Assembly: GCF_000185905.1 (NCBI RefSeq)
Contig: NC_014923.1
Span: forward strand, 1,759,501-1,823,500
DNA: 64,000 nucleotides
DNA from: Mesorhizobium ciceri biovar biserrulae WSM1271
GTDB taxonomy: Bacteria; Pseudomonadota; Alphaproteobacteria; Rhizobiales; Rhizobiaceae
Reading direction: 5' to 3'
Made by a program: the position numbers and the translations under genes. The notes under the pieces were generated by a model. The model did no database searches, was not told the DNA's origin, and saw only the letters and a program-made list of their open reading frames with translations. Shown piece after piece: positions 25,627 to 35,085 of this stretch (position 1 is its first letter; each line of letters opens with the position of its first letter).

Positions 25627-26556
25627 ATGCGGGGGCGCGACATGGTTGCTTCTGACGCCCCGGAAGACGTCGATCAGCCCCCGATCACCGTGGCGGAATG
25701 GGAGAGGCTGAACAGACCGCCAAGGCGCGAGGCGCTGCTGCGCTATCGTTGGCGGGTGTTTCGCTTTCTGAGGACATCCGCACCGGTCAGCGAATTGCAG
25801 GGGCAAGAGCAGGTATTCCGCGATGCGGTCGTCGCCACTGTGGCCTTCAACCGGCCCGAAATGATCGAATGGCAGATCCACCTGGTACGCCGATACCTGG
25901 CCGAGCACGAAAGCTACATCGTTTTCGACAACAGCAACAAGGGCGAGGCAAGGGAAGCAATCCGCGATCTCTGCCGTCGCCAGCATGTCCCCTATGTCGC
26001 ATTGCCGAAGAACAGGCTGGTCGTCAGCAGATCGCACGGTCAAGCGCTCAACTGGATCGTGCGGAATTTCTTGCCCAGGTTCGGGCCGAAGCTGTTCGGC
26101 TTCATCGATCATGACATCTTTCCGACTGAACCGTTTTCGATCCGCGCCCGGATGGAGGGCAAAAGCCTCTACGGCAGCGTGCGGCGCGATACGCCGACGC
26201 CAGGCGGCTGGTTCCTGTGGCCCGGCTTCTGTTTTTTCGACGGAAGCCTGTTGCGGCGACGACTGGATTTCGCCCCGAGCTACAAGTTTCATATGGATTC
26301 CGGCGGTGGCAACTGGCCTGTGCTCTACAGGTCGATCGATCCGGCGCTGATTCGATTCGCTGAAAACAAATCGCTTCGCTTCGGCGCCGGACATGATCAA
26401 TCCGAGGATTTTTTCATGATTGTCGATGGCTGGCTGCACGTCACGAACGCCTCGAACTGGAGGCGACAGCCGGTCGACAGGGGCGAACACATTGTCGCGC
26501 TGTTGCGGCAAGCCGGCGGTCCCGACCAGCCGGATGTGAAGTTCGAGCCCATCTGA
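25627..26556 (+). CDS. Glycosyltransferase-like protein (GT-A fold)
   Basis: About 304-309 residues. The first ATG is at 25642 (MVASDAPED); the frame opens at 25627. VVATVAFNRPEMIEWQIHLV and YIVFDNSNKGEAREAIRD look like a GT-A nucleotide-binding start. FIDHDIFPTEPFS is a DxD-like metal motif near residue 160. There is no membrane helix. The substrate is unknown; its place before PBP1A hints at a cell-envelope polysaccharide but is not proof. Confidence 0.6.
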   Translation: MRGRDMVASDAPEDVDQPPITVAEWERLNRPPRREALLRYRWRVFRFLRTSAPVSELQGQEQVFRDAVVATVAFNRPEMIEWQIHLVRRYLAEHESYIVFDNSNKGEAREAIRDLCRRQHVPYVALPKNRLVVSRSHGQALNWIVRNFLPRFGPKLFGFIDHDIFPTEPFSIRARMEGKSLYGSVRRDTPTPGGWFLWPGFCFFDGSLLRRRLDFAPSYKFHMDSGGGNWPVLYRSIDPALIRFAENKSLRFGAGHDQSEDFFMIVDGWLHVTNASNWRRQPVDRGEHIVALLRQAGGPDQPDVKFEPI

Positions 26557-26725
26557 ACGAGACAGCGAACAGCGTGGCGTCAGTAACCTGCAAAGAGCAG
26601 ACGCTGGCCTTTTTGGCTGCCCAACCCCAAGGCCGGCATTCGAACACGACTTAACCCGCCCTTAAATCGCCGCATCTACTCTTCAACCCGAACGCCATAG
26701 GCATCGGGGACATCAAGCACAGCGC

Positions 26726-28993
26726 ATGGCGAACCGCAGAGACAGTCGCATCGAACCCAGTTTCGAGGGGCCGCCGCAGGCGCGGTCCTCGGCGGGTCTT
26801 TCGGTGAACGAGGAGGATCGCGTCGTGCCGAGCAATCGCAAAGCCTCCGCAAAACGCAAGCCGGCCAAAGGGAAATCGTCGCGGGTCAAGCGCGGCAGAA
26901 GCCGGCGCGGCCTGTTCGGCGTGCTCGGCCGGCTATTCTACTGGTGCTTCGTGCTCGCCATCTGGGGCGGCATCGCCGTGGCCGGCATCGTCATCTACTA
27001 CGGTGCCAAGATGCCGGCGGCGACGACCTGGTCGATTCCCGACCGCGCCCCCAACATCAAGATCGTCTCGGCAGATGGCCAATTGCTCGCCAATCGCGGC
27101 ATGAGCGGCGGCGAGGCGGTCGGCCTGCACGAAATGTCGCCCTATATCCCGGAAGCCGTCATCGCCATCGAAGATCGGCGCTTCTACTCGCATTTCGGCA
27201 TCGACCCGATCGGGCTTTCCCGCGCGATGGTCACCAATGTGCTTGGCGGGCATTTCTCGCAGGGTGGCTCGACGCTGACCCAGCAATTGGCCAAGAACCT
27301 GTTCCTGACACCCGACCGCACGCTGGAGCGCAAGGTGCAGGAAGTGCTGCTGGCGCTATGGCTGGAGCACAAGCACACCAAGGACCAGATCCTCGAAATG
27401 TACCTGAACCGGGTCTATTTCGGTTCCGGCGCCTATGGCGTCGAAGCCGCCTCGCGCCGCTATTTCGGCAAGAGCGCGCGCGACGTCACCCTGTCGGAAG
27501 CCGCATTGCTTGCCGGCCTGCTGAAGGCGCCGTCGCGGCTGTCCCCGGCACGCGATCCGAAGGCCGCCGAGGAACGCTCGCAGCTGGTGCTTGCCGCCAT
27601 GCGCGACGAGGGCAAGATCAGCGCCAAGGAACTGACCTCGGCGATGAGCGCGCCGGCAACGCGTGCGCCTTCCTATTGGACCGGCTCGGAGAATTACGTC
27701 GCCGATACCATCATGGAGGAACTGCCCGACCTGATCGGCGACGTACGCGGCGATATCGTCATCGACAGCACCGTCGACCTGAACCTGCAGAAGCTCGCCG
27801 AGCAATCGATCCGCAGGCTGATCGACGACAGCGGCAAGAAACTCAACGTCAGCCAGGGCGCCCTGGTGTCGATCGACGATTCCGGTGCGGTGCGCGCCAT
27901 GGTCGGCGGCTACGACTATTCGACCAGCCAGTTCGACCGTGCTTCGGAGGCACGTCGCCAGCCGGGCTCGGCATTCAAGCCGTTCGTCTATATGGCCGCT
28001 CTTGAAGCCGGCCGCACGCCCGACAGCATCCGCAACGATGCGCCGATCAAGATCGGCAACTGGACGCCCGACAATTACGGCGGCAAGTATTTCGGCAAGG
28101 TGACGCTGGCCACCGCGCTGGCCAAGTCTCTGAATTCGGTGGCAGCGCAGCTGACCATGGAGGTTGGGCCGAACGCGGTTGTCGAGGCGGCGCACCGCAT
28201 GGGCATCCAGTCCGACCTGACAGCCAACACCTCGATCGCGCTCGGCACTTCGGAAGTGACGCCGCTGGAGCTGACGTCGGCCTATGTCCCCTTTGCCAAT
28301 GGCGGCTACAAGCCCGACATCCATTTCATCCGGCGCGTGACGACCACCGAGGGCAAGGTGCTTTACGACAGCGGCGGCGGCAGCGCGCCGCGCGTCGTCA
28401 AGCCTGAGATCGTCGGCATGATGAACTCGATGATGACGGGCACGGTTGAGATCGGCACTGCCCGGAAAGCGGCTTTCGCCTGGCCATCGGCCGGCAAGAC
28501 CGGCACCAGTCAGAATTCGCGCGACGCCTGGTTCGTCGGCTACACCGCCAATCTCACCACCGGTGTGTGGTTCGGCAATGATGATGGCAGCCCGATGAAG
28601 AAGGTCACCGGCGGCGCACTGCCGGCGCAGGCCTGGCACGAGTTCATGGTTGCGGCCCACGAGGGTGTGCCGGTGCGGCCGCTGCCCGGCACCTGGAAGT
28701 CGACGCCGGCCGACACAATCGTCCCCGACGAGATACCCTCGGCGAACAACACGGCGCCGGTTCCGTCCACGTCGGTCGGTCAGCAGGCACCGGCGCGGCC
28801 AACAGCGCCGGTTGCCCAAGCGCCAGCGCCGGTCCGCGCGGCTCGTCCCGCCCAAACCGTCGATGCCGATGGCCTTTCCATGCCGGGGGATGACGGCGCC
28901 ACCGCGTCGATCAAGCACCCGGTGCCGCCAGGCGACGTCGGCGGCCCGCGCAAGAAGCGGCAGACCTCGATCCTCGACCTCCTTGGCGGCTGA
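26726..28993 (+). CDS. Class A penicillin-binding protein (PBP1A family)
   Basis: A 755-residue bifunctional peptidoglycan synthase. A basic cytoplasmic tail precedes one membrane anchor (about residues 72-95). The GT51 glycosyltransferase domain follows, with catalytic Glu near residue 149 (AIEDRRFYSHFGIDP) and GGSTLTQQLAKNLFL. The transpeptidase has active Ser near 415 (PGSAFKPF), an SLNS motif and KTGTS near 591. The C-terminal tail from about 655 is rich in Pro and Ala. It polymerises and crosslinks the cell wall on the periplasmic side. Confidence 0.93.
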   Translation: MANRRDSRIEPSFEGPPQARSSAGLSVNEEDRVVPSNRKASAKRKPAKGKSSRVKRGRSRRGLFGVLGRLFYWCFVLAIWGGIAVAGIVIYYGAKMPAATTWSIPDRAPNIKIVSADGQLLANRGMSGGEAVGLHEMSPYIPEAVIAIEDRRFYSHFGIDPIGLSRAMVTNVLGGHFSQGGSTLTQQLAKNLFLTPDRTLERKVQEVLLALWLEHKHTKDQILEMYLNRVYFGSGAYGVEAASRRYFGKSARDVTLSEAALLAGLLKAPSRLSPARDPKAAEERSQLVLAAMRDEGKISAKELTSAMSAPATRAPSYWTGSENYVADTIMEELPDLIGDVRGDIVIDSTVDLNLQKLAEQSIRRLIDDSGKKLNVSQGALVSIDDSGAVRAMVGGYDYSTSQFDRASEARRQPGSAFKPFVYMAALEAGRTPDSIRNDAPIKIGNWTPDNYGGKYFGKVTLATALAKSLNSVAAQLTMEVGPNAVVEAAHRMGIQSDLTANTSIALGTSEVTPLELTSAYVPFANGGYKPDIHFIRRVTTTEGKVLYDSGGGSAPRVVKPEIVGMMNSMMTGTVEIGTARKAAFAWPSAGKTGTSQNSRDAWFVGYTANLTTGVWFGNDDGSPMKKVTGGALPAQAWHEFMVAAHEGVPVRPLPGTWKSTPADTIVPDEIPSANNTAPVPSTSVGQQAPARPTAPVAQAPAPVRAARPAQTVDADGLSMPGDDGATASIKHPVPPGDVGGPRKKRQTSILDLLGG

Positions 28994-29002
28994 GTAGACC
29001 CG

Positions 29003-29368
29003 CTAATTCGCCTTTGATTTGGCGCTGCCCAGCTTCTTGCTGTCAAAGGTCAGTTTGTCGCTGTGAATCTTGCCGTCGCTGATGGTGAGGTGCTTGGCGC
29101 AGGAAAGCGCGCCGGACGACTTTGTCATCAATTCATACATAAGCAGCGCCTGGTGATCGTCTCCGAAGGCCGCGATCATGCGCACACCGGTCACATCCTG
29201 TGAAAGTTTGGTCAGGCCCTCGAGGCAGGGGGCCTTGCCAGTCGACTGTTGCATCGGCCCATCAAAAACGACGTCGTCGGCGACATAGGATGCTGCCTTT
29301 TCGAGGTCGTGTCCTGTCCACGCTTTGGTGAAGGCAGTGGCGATGTCGAGGGGTGCTGTCTGTGTCAT
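29003..29368 (-). CDS. SnoaL/NTF2-like small protein
   Basis: A 121-residue protein of the NTF2-like fold: an N-terminal AFTKAWTGHDLEKAASYVADD helix pair followed by VVFDGPMQQSTGKAPCLEGL and paired strands. Such proteins act as polyketide-cyclase-like enzymes or ligand binders; none can be chosen here. The ATG at 29368 (MTQTAPLD) is preferred over the longer frame to 29488, which lacks family similarity. Confidence 0.75.
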   Translation of the reverse strand: MTQTAPLDIATAFTKAWTGHDLEKAASYVADDVVFDGPMQQSTGKAPCLEGLTKLSQDVTGVRMIAAFGDDHQALLMYELMTKSSGALSCAKHLTISDGKIHSDKLTFDSKKLGSAKSKAN

Positions 29369-29529
29369 GGCTTTGTCCTGATAGATTGATTCAGAACCCC
29401 GCGCCCTTTCCGCATTCAAGGACCAACGGCGAGCCAGCTTCCCGGTTCCTCCTTTGAGGTGAGTGGTGACATTTCGGCCTCTCGCCACCTCGGCGGCGTT
29501 CGGCTACATCTGCCGGCTGGAGACCTGAA

Positions 29530-30282
29530 ATGACTGAACTCGACACCCGAAAGACCATCGTGCTGACCGGCGCCAGCCGCGGCATCGGCCACGCCACCGT
29601 CAAGCGTTTTTCGCGCGAGGGCTGGCGCGTCATCACCTGCTCCAGGCAGGCTTTCGCCGAGGACTGCCCGTGGCCGGCCGGGCCGGAAGACCACATCAAG
29701 GTCGATCTCGCCGATCAGGAGGATGTCGGCATCGCCGTCTCCGAAATTCGCCACCGGCTGGAAGCGCATGGCGGCCAGTTGCATGCGCTGGTCAACAATG
29801 CCGGCATTTCGCCGAAGCTCAAGGACGGCAACAGCCGCATGAATTCGATCGACACGCCGATGCATGTCTGGCGCGACGTGTTCCAGGTCAATTTCTTCGC
29901 GCCGATCATGCTGGCGCGCGGGCTGTTCAAGGAACTGGCGGCGGCCAAGGGCTCGATCGTCAACGTAACCTCGATCGCCGGAACCCGCGTGCATCCTTTC
30001 GCAGGCACGGCCTACGCGACATCGAAGGCGGCACTCGGCTCGCTGACGCGCGAGATGGCACATGATTTCGGCCCGCACGGCATCCGCGTCAACGCGATTG
30101 CGCCGGGCGAAATCGATACCGCGATCCTGTCGCCGGGCACGGACAAGATCGTCGAGACCATTCCTCTCAGGCGCCTTGGTACCACGGCCGAAGTCGCCGA
30201 CATCATCTTTTTCCTGTGCTCGCAGCAGGCGTCGTATGTGACTGGCTCGGAAATCCACATCAATGGCGGCCAGCACGTGTGA
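29530..30282 (+). CDS. Short-chain dehydrogenase/reductase
   Basis: A 250-residue classical SDR. The cofactor motif is TGASRGIG, followed by NNAG (LVNNAGISPK). The active site Ser is in NVTSIAGT, and Tyr and Lys are in YATSKAAL. The C-terminal GSEIHINGGQHV is typical. It reduces or oxidises a small alcohol or ketone; the substrate is unknown. It is convergent with the quinone reductase gene. Confidence 0.92.
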   Translation: MTELDTRKTIVLTGASRGIGHATVKRFSREGWRVITCSRQAFAEDCPWPAGPEDHIKVDLADQEDVGIAVSEIRHRLEAHGGQLHALVNNAGISPKLKDGNSRMNSIDTPMHVWRDVFQVNFFAPIMLARGLFKELAAAKGSIVNVTSIAGTRVHPFAGTAYATSKAALGSLTREMAHDFGPHGIRVNAIAPGEIDTAILSPGTDKIVETIPLRRLGTTAEVADIIFFLCSQQASYVTGSEIHINGGQHV

Positions 30283-30285
30283 CAA

Positions 30286-30305
30286 AACAGGATGCTCATC
30301 CTGTT
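30286..30305. terminator. Perfect hairpin between convergent genes
   Basis: AACAGGATG (30286-30294) and CATCCTGTT (30297-30305) form a perfect 9-bp dyad separated by 2 bp. It begins 3 bp after the SDR stop and overlaps the last codons of the quinone reductase gene. It probably serves both strands, although T tracts are absent. Confidence 0.5.
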
Positions 30306-31216
30306 ATGGTGAGAACAGCCTTGCCGCTGAAGCTGCGCTGGCGCAGTGCGTCCAGCGCTTGAGCGACGTCTGTCCACGGCGCCGTCAAGGCCACGCGCGT
30401 TTCGAGCCGGCCGGCTGCGACCAGAGCGAGCAGTGAGGCGATGTCCTCGCCGATGCCTGGACCAGACGTGTAGTACGCAAAAGTCTGAAGCCTTGCCCCT
30501 TCATGATCCGGAACGAACTGGCGGAATCCGACGGGCGTCAGCTCGCCGCTGCTCGAACCGAACATGACGATGGTCCCGCCAGGTGCGATACGTTCGATCG
30601 CGCGTGCGAGGCTTTGGCCGCCGACCGACTCGGTGATCAGCGAGAACGGCCCCTCGGCCAGATCGATCGCTTCGACAACCTGCCGGGCTCCGAGGCCGCG
30701 GAGATCGTCGGCGTGCCGGGCCGCGGCGATTGCCGTCACCGAGGCGCCTTGCTCGCGGGCGATCTGGATCTGAAAACGGCCGACCGCTCCGCTTGCACCC
30801 GTGATCAAGACCTGCTGGCCGGCGAGGTCGCCGCCATGGCGTAGAGTCCTTAGTGCCGTCGTACCGGCGACAGGAAGCGTGGCTGCGGAAACGAAACTGA
30901 CGTCATCCGGCAGGACGGCGAGACGGTCGATTGGGACTGCGATGCGTTCGGCCCAACCGGCCTCGTCGACCAAAGCAACAACCCGGGCGCCGACGGCTGG
31001 CCCGGAACCATCGGCTGCTCTTCGTTCGACAATCCCCGCGATGTCCTGGCCGGGTATCCAGCCCTCGGGGCGTATGGCAAGCAGGCGCAGTTCGCCCCGG
31101 TTCAACGAAGTTGCGTGGACAGAGACAAGCGCTTCGTTCGAAGCCGGTTGAGGCTCGGCGATGTCGGCGAGCCTCAACCCGGTCGCGCTTTCGGGAGAGA
31201 TGACCAGGGCGAGCAT
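30296..31216 (-). CDS. Zinc-type alcohol dehydrogenase/quinone oxidoreductase family protein
   Basis: A 306-residue MDR enzyme. An N-terminal GroES-like domain (TSLNRGELRLL, PGQDIAGIV) precedes the cofactor-binding motif VLITGASGAVGRFQIQIA. Zinc ligands of true alcohol dehydrogenases are absent, so an NADPH-dependent quinone or enone reductase is likely. It is divergent from an AraC-family activator at 31354, which probably controls it. ATG 31216 fits the start of family similarity. Confidence 0.85.
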   Translation of the reverse strand: MLALVISPESATGLRLADIAEPQPASNEALVSVHATSLNRGELRLLAIRPEGWIPGQDIAGIVERRAADGSGPAVGARVVALVDEAGWAERIAVPIDRLAVLPDDVSFVSAATLPVAGTTALRTLRHGGDLAGQQVLITGASGAVGRFQIQIAREQGASVTAIAAARHADDLRGLGARQVVEAIDLAEGPFSLITESVGGQSLARAIERIAPGGTIVMFGSSSGELTPVGFRQFVPDHEGARLQTFAYYTSGPGIGEDIASLLALVAAGRLETRVALTAPWTDVAQALDALRQRSFSGKAVLTITG

Positions 31217-31353
31217 GGCGTACCTTGTTGCTGGCTTGTCGGTGCCAGCTTGCTGTGGAAAGCACGGCAAGCTGAGTACGAGCCGGAGCTTATCGACTTT
31301 CGCTGTTAAAGAATTTAGCTATCGTGGCGTTTAATCGCTAATAACAGTCAACC

Positions 31354-32163
31354 ATGAGACAACCCCTCAGCTACCCCTGGCTCGATCTCGATGTGGATGA
31401 CCCTGCCGCGCCGGCGATTGTCGTGCGCGTCGACATCCCCGAGACCAGAGCGGAAGTCCCCGCCCATCGGCACCGCAAAGGCCAACTCGTCTTCGCACTC
31501 GGCGGTGGCGTCACATGCCGCGTTCCAAGCGGTCTATGGATGGTGCCGCCGCATTGCGGGGTGTGGATCCCCGGCGGCATGGAGCACAGCAATGTCGCAA
31601 CCGCCAACGCCCGGATTTTTTTCGTCTACATAGAGCCGGGAGCCGCCGATCTGCCGGAGCGGTGCTGCACGTTTTCAATCTCGCCCCTGCTGCGCGAATT
31701 GATCATCGAGCTTTCCGATCGGGTGGAGGGTGACGGGGCGAGGGGCGAACTCTTGACCAAGATGCTGCTCACCGAATTGCCACGCATGCCTGTCCAGCAA
31801 TTGCACCTGCCGATCTCGTCCGAGCCACGCTTGAACAGGATCGCCGAAGCGTTGGCGCAAGATCCTGCCGACCGCAGCACACTGGCGGAATGGGCCAACC
31901 GCATCGCGCTCAGCGAGAGCAGCCTCGCCCGCCTTGTGGCAAAGGAGACGGGGCTGAGTTTCGGGCGCTGGCGCCAGCAATTGCACTTGATCGTTGCAAT
32001 TCGGGAACTGGCTTCCGGCAAGAGTGTCCAGCAGGTCTCGGGCGATCTCGGCTATGGTTCCGTTACGGCTTTCATCATCATGTTCAAGAAGGCGCTTGGG
32101 AAGCCGCCGGCCAAATACCTCAGCGGTATCGCGCAAAATGGCGGCTCTGCATTCGTGGCGTGA
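31354..32163 (+). CDS. AraC-family transcriptional regulator with cupin domain
   Basis: A 269-residue regulator. The N-terminal cupin (PAHRHRKGQLVFALGGGVTC, WMVPPHCGVWIPGG) likely senses a small molecule. The C-terminal pair of helix-turn-helix motifs is at about 165-262 (WANRIALSESSLARLVAKET, then VSGDLGYGSVTAFIIMFKKA). It is divergent from the quinone reductase gene across 137 bp, and probably regulates it. Confidence 0.88.
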   Translation: MRQPLSYPWLDLDVDDPAAPAIVVRVDIPETRAEVPAHRHRKGQLVFALGGGVTCRVPSGLWMVPPHCGVWIPGGMEHSNVATANARIFFVYIEPGAADLPERCCTFSISPLLRELIIELSDRVEGDGARGELLTKMLLTELPRMPVQQLHLPISSEPRLNRIAEALAQDPADRSTLAEWANRIALSESSLARLVAKETGLSFGRWRQQLHLIVAIRELASGKSVQQVSGDLGYGSVTAFIIMFKKALGKPPAKYLSGIAQNGGSAFVA

Positions 32164-32233
32164 TGCTCGCTTGAAAGGGTGGTCGAGCCGATCACGTTGC
32201 CAGCGTGCGAGAGTGCAGCTTGGGCTTTGGGAC

Positions 32234-34030
32234 TCAGGCCACCGACGGCTCGGCGGTTTCGCGCCTCAACTCCGGTTTGGAACCGAGAACTTCTTCCACA
32301 ATCCCGCGCGCAATCTCGCGCTCGCCCATGATCACCGTATCGGCGCCCAAACCCTTGAGATGTTCGACCTCGGCATCGGAATGGGCACGGGCGATGACGT
32401 TGATAGCGGGATTGGCGGCGCGCGCGCGGAGCACGATCTGGCCGGCTTCGAAGGCATTGGGGATCGCAAGGATCAGCCGGCTGGCGCCCTCGGGATTGGC
32501 GGCGGCGAACACTTCGGCATTGGCCGCATTGCCGGCGACGGTCTCGACGCTGTCCGTTTTCAGCTTCGCCAGCGTCTTGTCGGCGTCCTCGATGACCAGG
32601 AAGGGCATTGCCGCGCCTTTCAGCGCCGAGCCGACCAGGCCACCGACACGGCCGTAGCCGATCAGGATGGCATGGCCGGTGAGTGTCGTCTTTGGCGGCG
32701 GCCCGTCCTCCTTTTTCGCCGCTGCCGCGACAGAGGCCACCTGGCCCGGCTCCGTCGCCGGACCAACCGGTTTTGCCTCGACCGGTGGTGCCGTCCTGGC
32801 GGCGCGCCGTTCCAGCCATGGCTTCATCCAGTCGATGGCCAGGAACATCAGCGGGTTGAGGACAATCGACAGGATCGCACCGGCCAGAATGAGGTCGCGG
32901 CCCTGTTCCGGCAGCAGCTTCAGCCCGACGCCGAGTTCAGCCAGGATGAAGGAGAACTCGCCGATCTGGGCGAGGCTTGCCGAGATTATCAGCGCCGTGG
33001 CGATGGGATAGCCGAAGGCAACAACGATGGCGAACGCGGCCAGTGATTTGCCGATGACGATGATGGCGAGCGTCGCCAGGATCGGCCAACCATTGCTGAT
33101 CAGGCTGAACGGGTCGAACAGCATGCCGACCGAGACGAAGAACAGCACGGAGAAGGCATCGCGCAGCGGCAGCGATTCTTCCGCCGCGCGGTGGCTGGGT
33201 TCGGATTCGCTCATGATCATGCCGGCGAAGAAGGCGCCCAGCGCCAGCGAGACACCGAACAGTTTGGCCGCACCGAAGGCGACGCCGAGCGCGATGGCCA
33301 GAACCGCCAGCCGGAACAGTTCGCGCGAGCCGGTATGGGCGACATAGTGCAGGATCCAGGGAATGACCCGGCGGCCGACCACCAGCATGACGATGACGAA
33401 AGCGGCGACCTTGGCCAGTGTGATGCCGACGACGCCCCAGATGCCGTAGCTGGCCGGCAGCGACAGCAGGCCGCTGGCATGGGCGTCGGCCTGCTCCTGG
33501 CCGCCGAGCACGCCAGCGAGCGCCGGCAGCAGCACCAGCGCCAGCACCATGGCCAGATCCTCGACGATCAGCCAGCCGACGGCGATGCGGCCGCGCTCGG
33601 TCTCGATCATCCGCCGTTCCTGCAGGGCACGCAGCAGCACCACGGTCGAGGCGACCGACAACGCCAGGCCGAACACCAGCCCCGCGCCCATCGACCAGCC
33701 GAGCATCCAGGCAAGACCAGCGCCAAGCGCGGTGGCAAAGCCGATCTGGACGATGGCGCCCGGCACGGCGATGGCACGCACCGACAGCAGATCCTTGAGC
33801 GAGAAGTGCAGCCCGACGCCGAACATCAGCAAGATGACGCCGATTTCGGCCAGTTCGTTGGCAAGCCCGGCATCGGCGACGAAGCCGGGCGTGTTCGGCC
33901 CGACCAGCACGCCGGCTATGAGATAACCGACCAGGGGCGGAATGCGGAAGCGGTTGGCGAGAGCCCCGAAGACGAAAGCCAGCCCCAGACCGGCGACGAT
34001 GGTGGCGATAAGGGGCGTGTCATGCGGCAT
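32234..34030 (-). CDS. CPA2 family cation/proton antiporter (YbaL/RosB-like)
   Basis: A 598-residue membrane transporter. The first about 400 residues form 12-13 helices of the Na+/H+ exchanger fold (GYLIAGVLVGPNTPGFV). A C-terminal TrkA-N/RCK domain has the nucleotide motif HAILIGYGRVGGLVG at about residues 473-488, and a linker rich in Ala, Pro and Lys precedes it. It likely exchanges K+ or Na+ for protons across the inner membrane, gated by nucleotide. It is transcribed alone. Confidence 0.9.
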   Translation of the reverse strand: MPHDTPLIATIVAGLGLAFVFGALANRFRIPPLVGYLIAGVLVGPNTPGFVADAGLANELAEIGVILLMFGVGLHFSLKDLLSVRAIAVPGAIVQIGFATALGAGLAWMLGWSMGAGLVFGLALSVASTVVLLRALQERRMIETERGRIAVGWLIVEDLAMVLALVLLPALAGVLGGQEQADAHASGLLSLPASYGIWGVVGITLAKVAAFVIVMLVVGRRVIPWILHYVAHTGSRELFRLAVLAIALGVAFGAAKLFGVSLALGAFFAGMIMSESEPSHRAAEESLPLRDAFSVLFFVSVGMLFDPFSLISNGWPILATLAIIVIGKSLAAFAIVVAFGYPIATALIISASLAQIGEFSFILAELGVGLKLLPEQGRDLILAGAILSIVLNPLMFLAIDWMKPWLERRAARTAPPVEAKPVGPATEPGQVASVAAAAKKEDGPPPKTTLTGHAILIGYGRVGGLVGSALKGAAMPFLVIEDADKTLAKLKTDSVETVAGNAANAEVFAAANPEGASRLILAIPNAFEAGQIVLRARAANPAINVIARAHSDAEVEHLKGLGADTVIMGEREIARGIVEEVLGSKPELRRETAEPSVA

Positions 34031-34170
34031 TGTCTATGGAGCGCCTTTCAAGTCAGCGATGTTGGATGAGCGCCGCCCAAGGCCGCCGCCTGTTTGCAAT
34101 ATGATGGATGGTATGTCGGCGATGCAACCCGCAAAGCCGTGAAATCGACGGCGCTGCCGCGAAAATTTGA

Positions 34171-34192
34171 CCGGCAGCTGAGAAGCTGCCGG
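34171..34192 (-). terminator. Hairpin downstream of the host-attachment gene
   Basis: CCGGCAGCT and AGCTGCCGG form a perfect 9-bp stem around a 4-nt loop. On the minus strand it is followed by TCAAATTTTC, a weak T-rich tail. It lies about 57 bp past the stop at 34249. Confidence 0.55.
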
Positions 34193-34248
34193 CCGGATCG
34201 GAATTTGTGCGGAGCTATTCGTCTCGATTCGTCAGGGCCGATCGATGA

Positions 34249-34698
34249 TCAGGCTGCCCGCAGCAAGGCCTCGATTTCCGGTATGGCATGGTTGGTCAAT
34301 GTCTTGGGAATTTCGGCGGTCACCTTGTCCCCGACCTCCTTGTGCAGCTTTTTGCGCATTGTCCCAAGCACCACCGGCGGCGCGACGAGCACGATCTCGC
34401 TGAACTCGCCGTCATGCGCGAGCTTGTAGAGCCGGGCGGCGATTTCATCGGCAAAACGCTCCTTGCCGATGCGGTGCCAGTCCGTATCCTCGACTGCGCT
34501 GCGGTGTACGGAGGGACCATCACTGTATCGGCCGGGGCTGTCACTGCCTTGCTCGCGGGTGGGCGGGTTGTCCTGCTGCATTTCCTGCACCACCTCGAGA
34601 TTCGGATATTTGTTGTCACCGGCGTTCCTGAGGAAAAGCGCCTTCTCGCCATCGGCCACGATCACCCAGATACCGTGCTTGAGTATGATTGTGTTCAT
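34249..34698 (-). CDS. Host attachment family protein
   Basis: A 149-residue protein matching the host-attachment protein family described from Agrobacterium. It has a start IILKHGIWVIVADGEKALFL, a middle NPPTREQGSDSPGRYSDGPS and a closing FSEIVLVAPPVVLGTMRKKL to LTNHAIPEIEALLRAA. ATG 34698 with AGGAG 9 bases upstream is clearly better than the upstream ATG at 34839. The biochemical activity is unknown. The fold resembles release-factor-like RNA-binding domains, which would suggest stress-linked ribosome work. Confidence 0.85.
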   Translation of the reverse strand: MNTIILKHGIWVIVADGEKALFLRNAGDNKYPNLEVVQEMQQDNPPTREQGSDSPGRYSDGPSVHRSAVEDTDWHRIGKERFADEIAARLYKLAHDGEFSEIVLVAPPVVLGTMRKKLHKEVGDKVTAEIPKTLTNHAIPEIEALLRAA

Positions 34699-34868
34699 GA
34701 TGACAGGGCTCCTTTTTAGCCGCGTGGCGACCTTTAGTTGGCATTCCGCAGCCGGATTTCGATCCGACATGACGGGCCTTTTGAGAACGCACCTCGAGCC
34801 GGTAATGTTCCAGTCGGCAGCCACGTCGGCGTTGGACATTCTGGCTATCCCGAGGTTGCGACTTTAAT

Positions 34869-34906
34869 CTACTAACTTGGTAGAATTTAGAAAAAACAGT
34901 TTTGCG
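34869..34906 (+). promoter_or_regulatory. Candidate operator region of the cys operon
   Basis: CTAC-N7-GTAG (34869-34883) lies in an AT-rich patch between the divergent host-attachment and cys genes. Immediately after it is GAAAAAACAGTTTTGCG (34890-34906), which is identical to 3619-3635 in the uxaA regulator region. The binding factor is unknown. Confidence 0.35.
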
Positions 34907-34980
34907 GCTTTTCTCGCCGGGCGCTAAAAGAGCCACAAATCAAGGCCTGCGACAGCAGCTTGAATCCGCTCTATCTGTAA

Positions 34981-35085
34981 ATGAGAAATATTTTTCTCTT
35001 GGCCGGGATGCTTTCAGAAAAGCAATTGCATCCCGATAAGGGATGCGCGAGTGCGTTCCTTCTGGTTTCTCGCGCTCGCGCGTAG
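34981..35085 (+). CDS. Possible 34-residue leader peptide of the cys operon
   Basis: ATG 34981 to TAG 35083-35085 encodes a 34-residue frame ending VSRARA, with a single Cys codon (TGC, 35044-35046). The frame stops 33 bp before cysG. The Shine-Dalgarno sequence is weak. Its value is that the Cys codon overlaps one strand of the alternative hairpins. I treat it as a hypothesis, not an established gene. Confidence 0.35.
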   Translation: MRNIFLLAGMLSEKQLHPDKGCASAFLLVSRARA

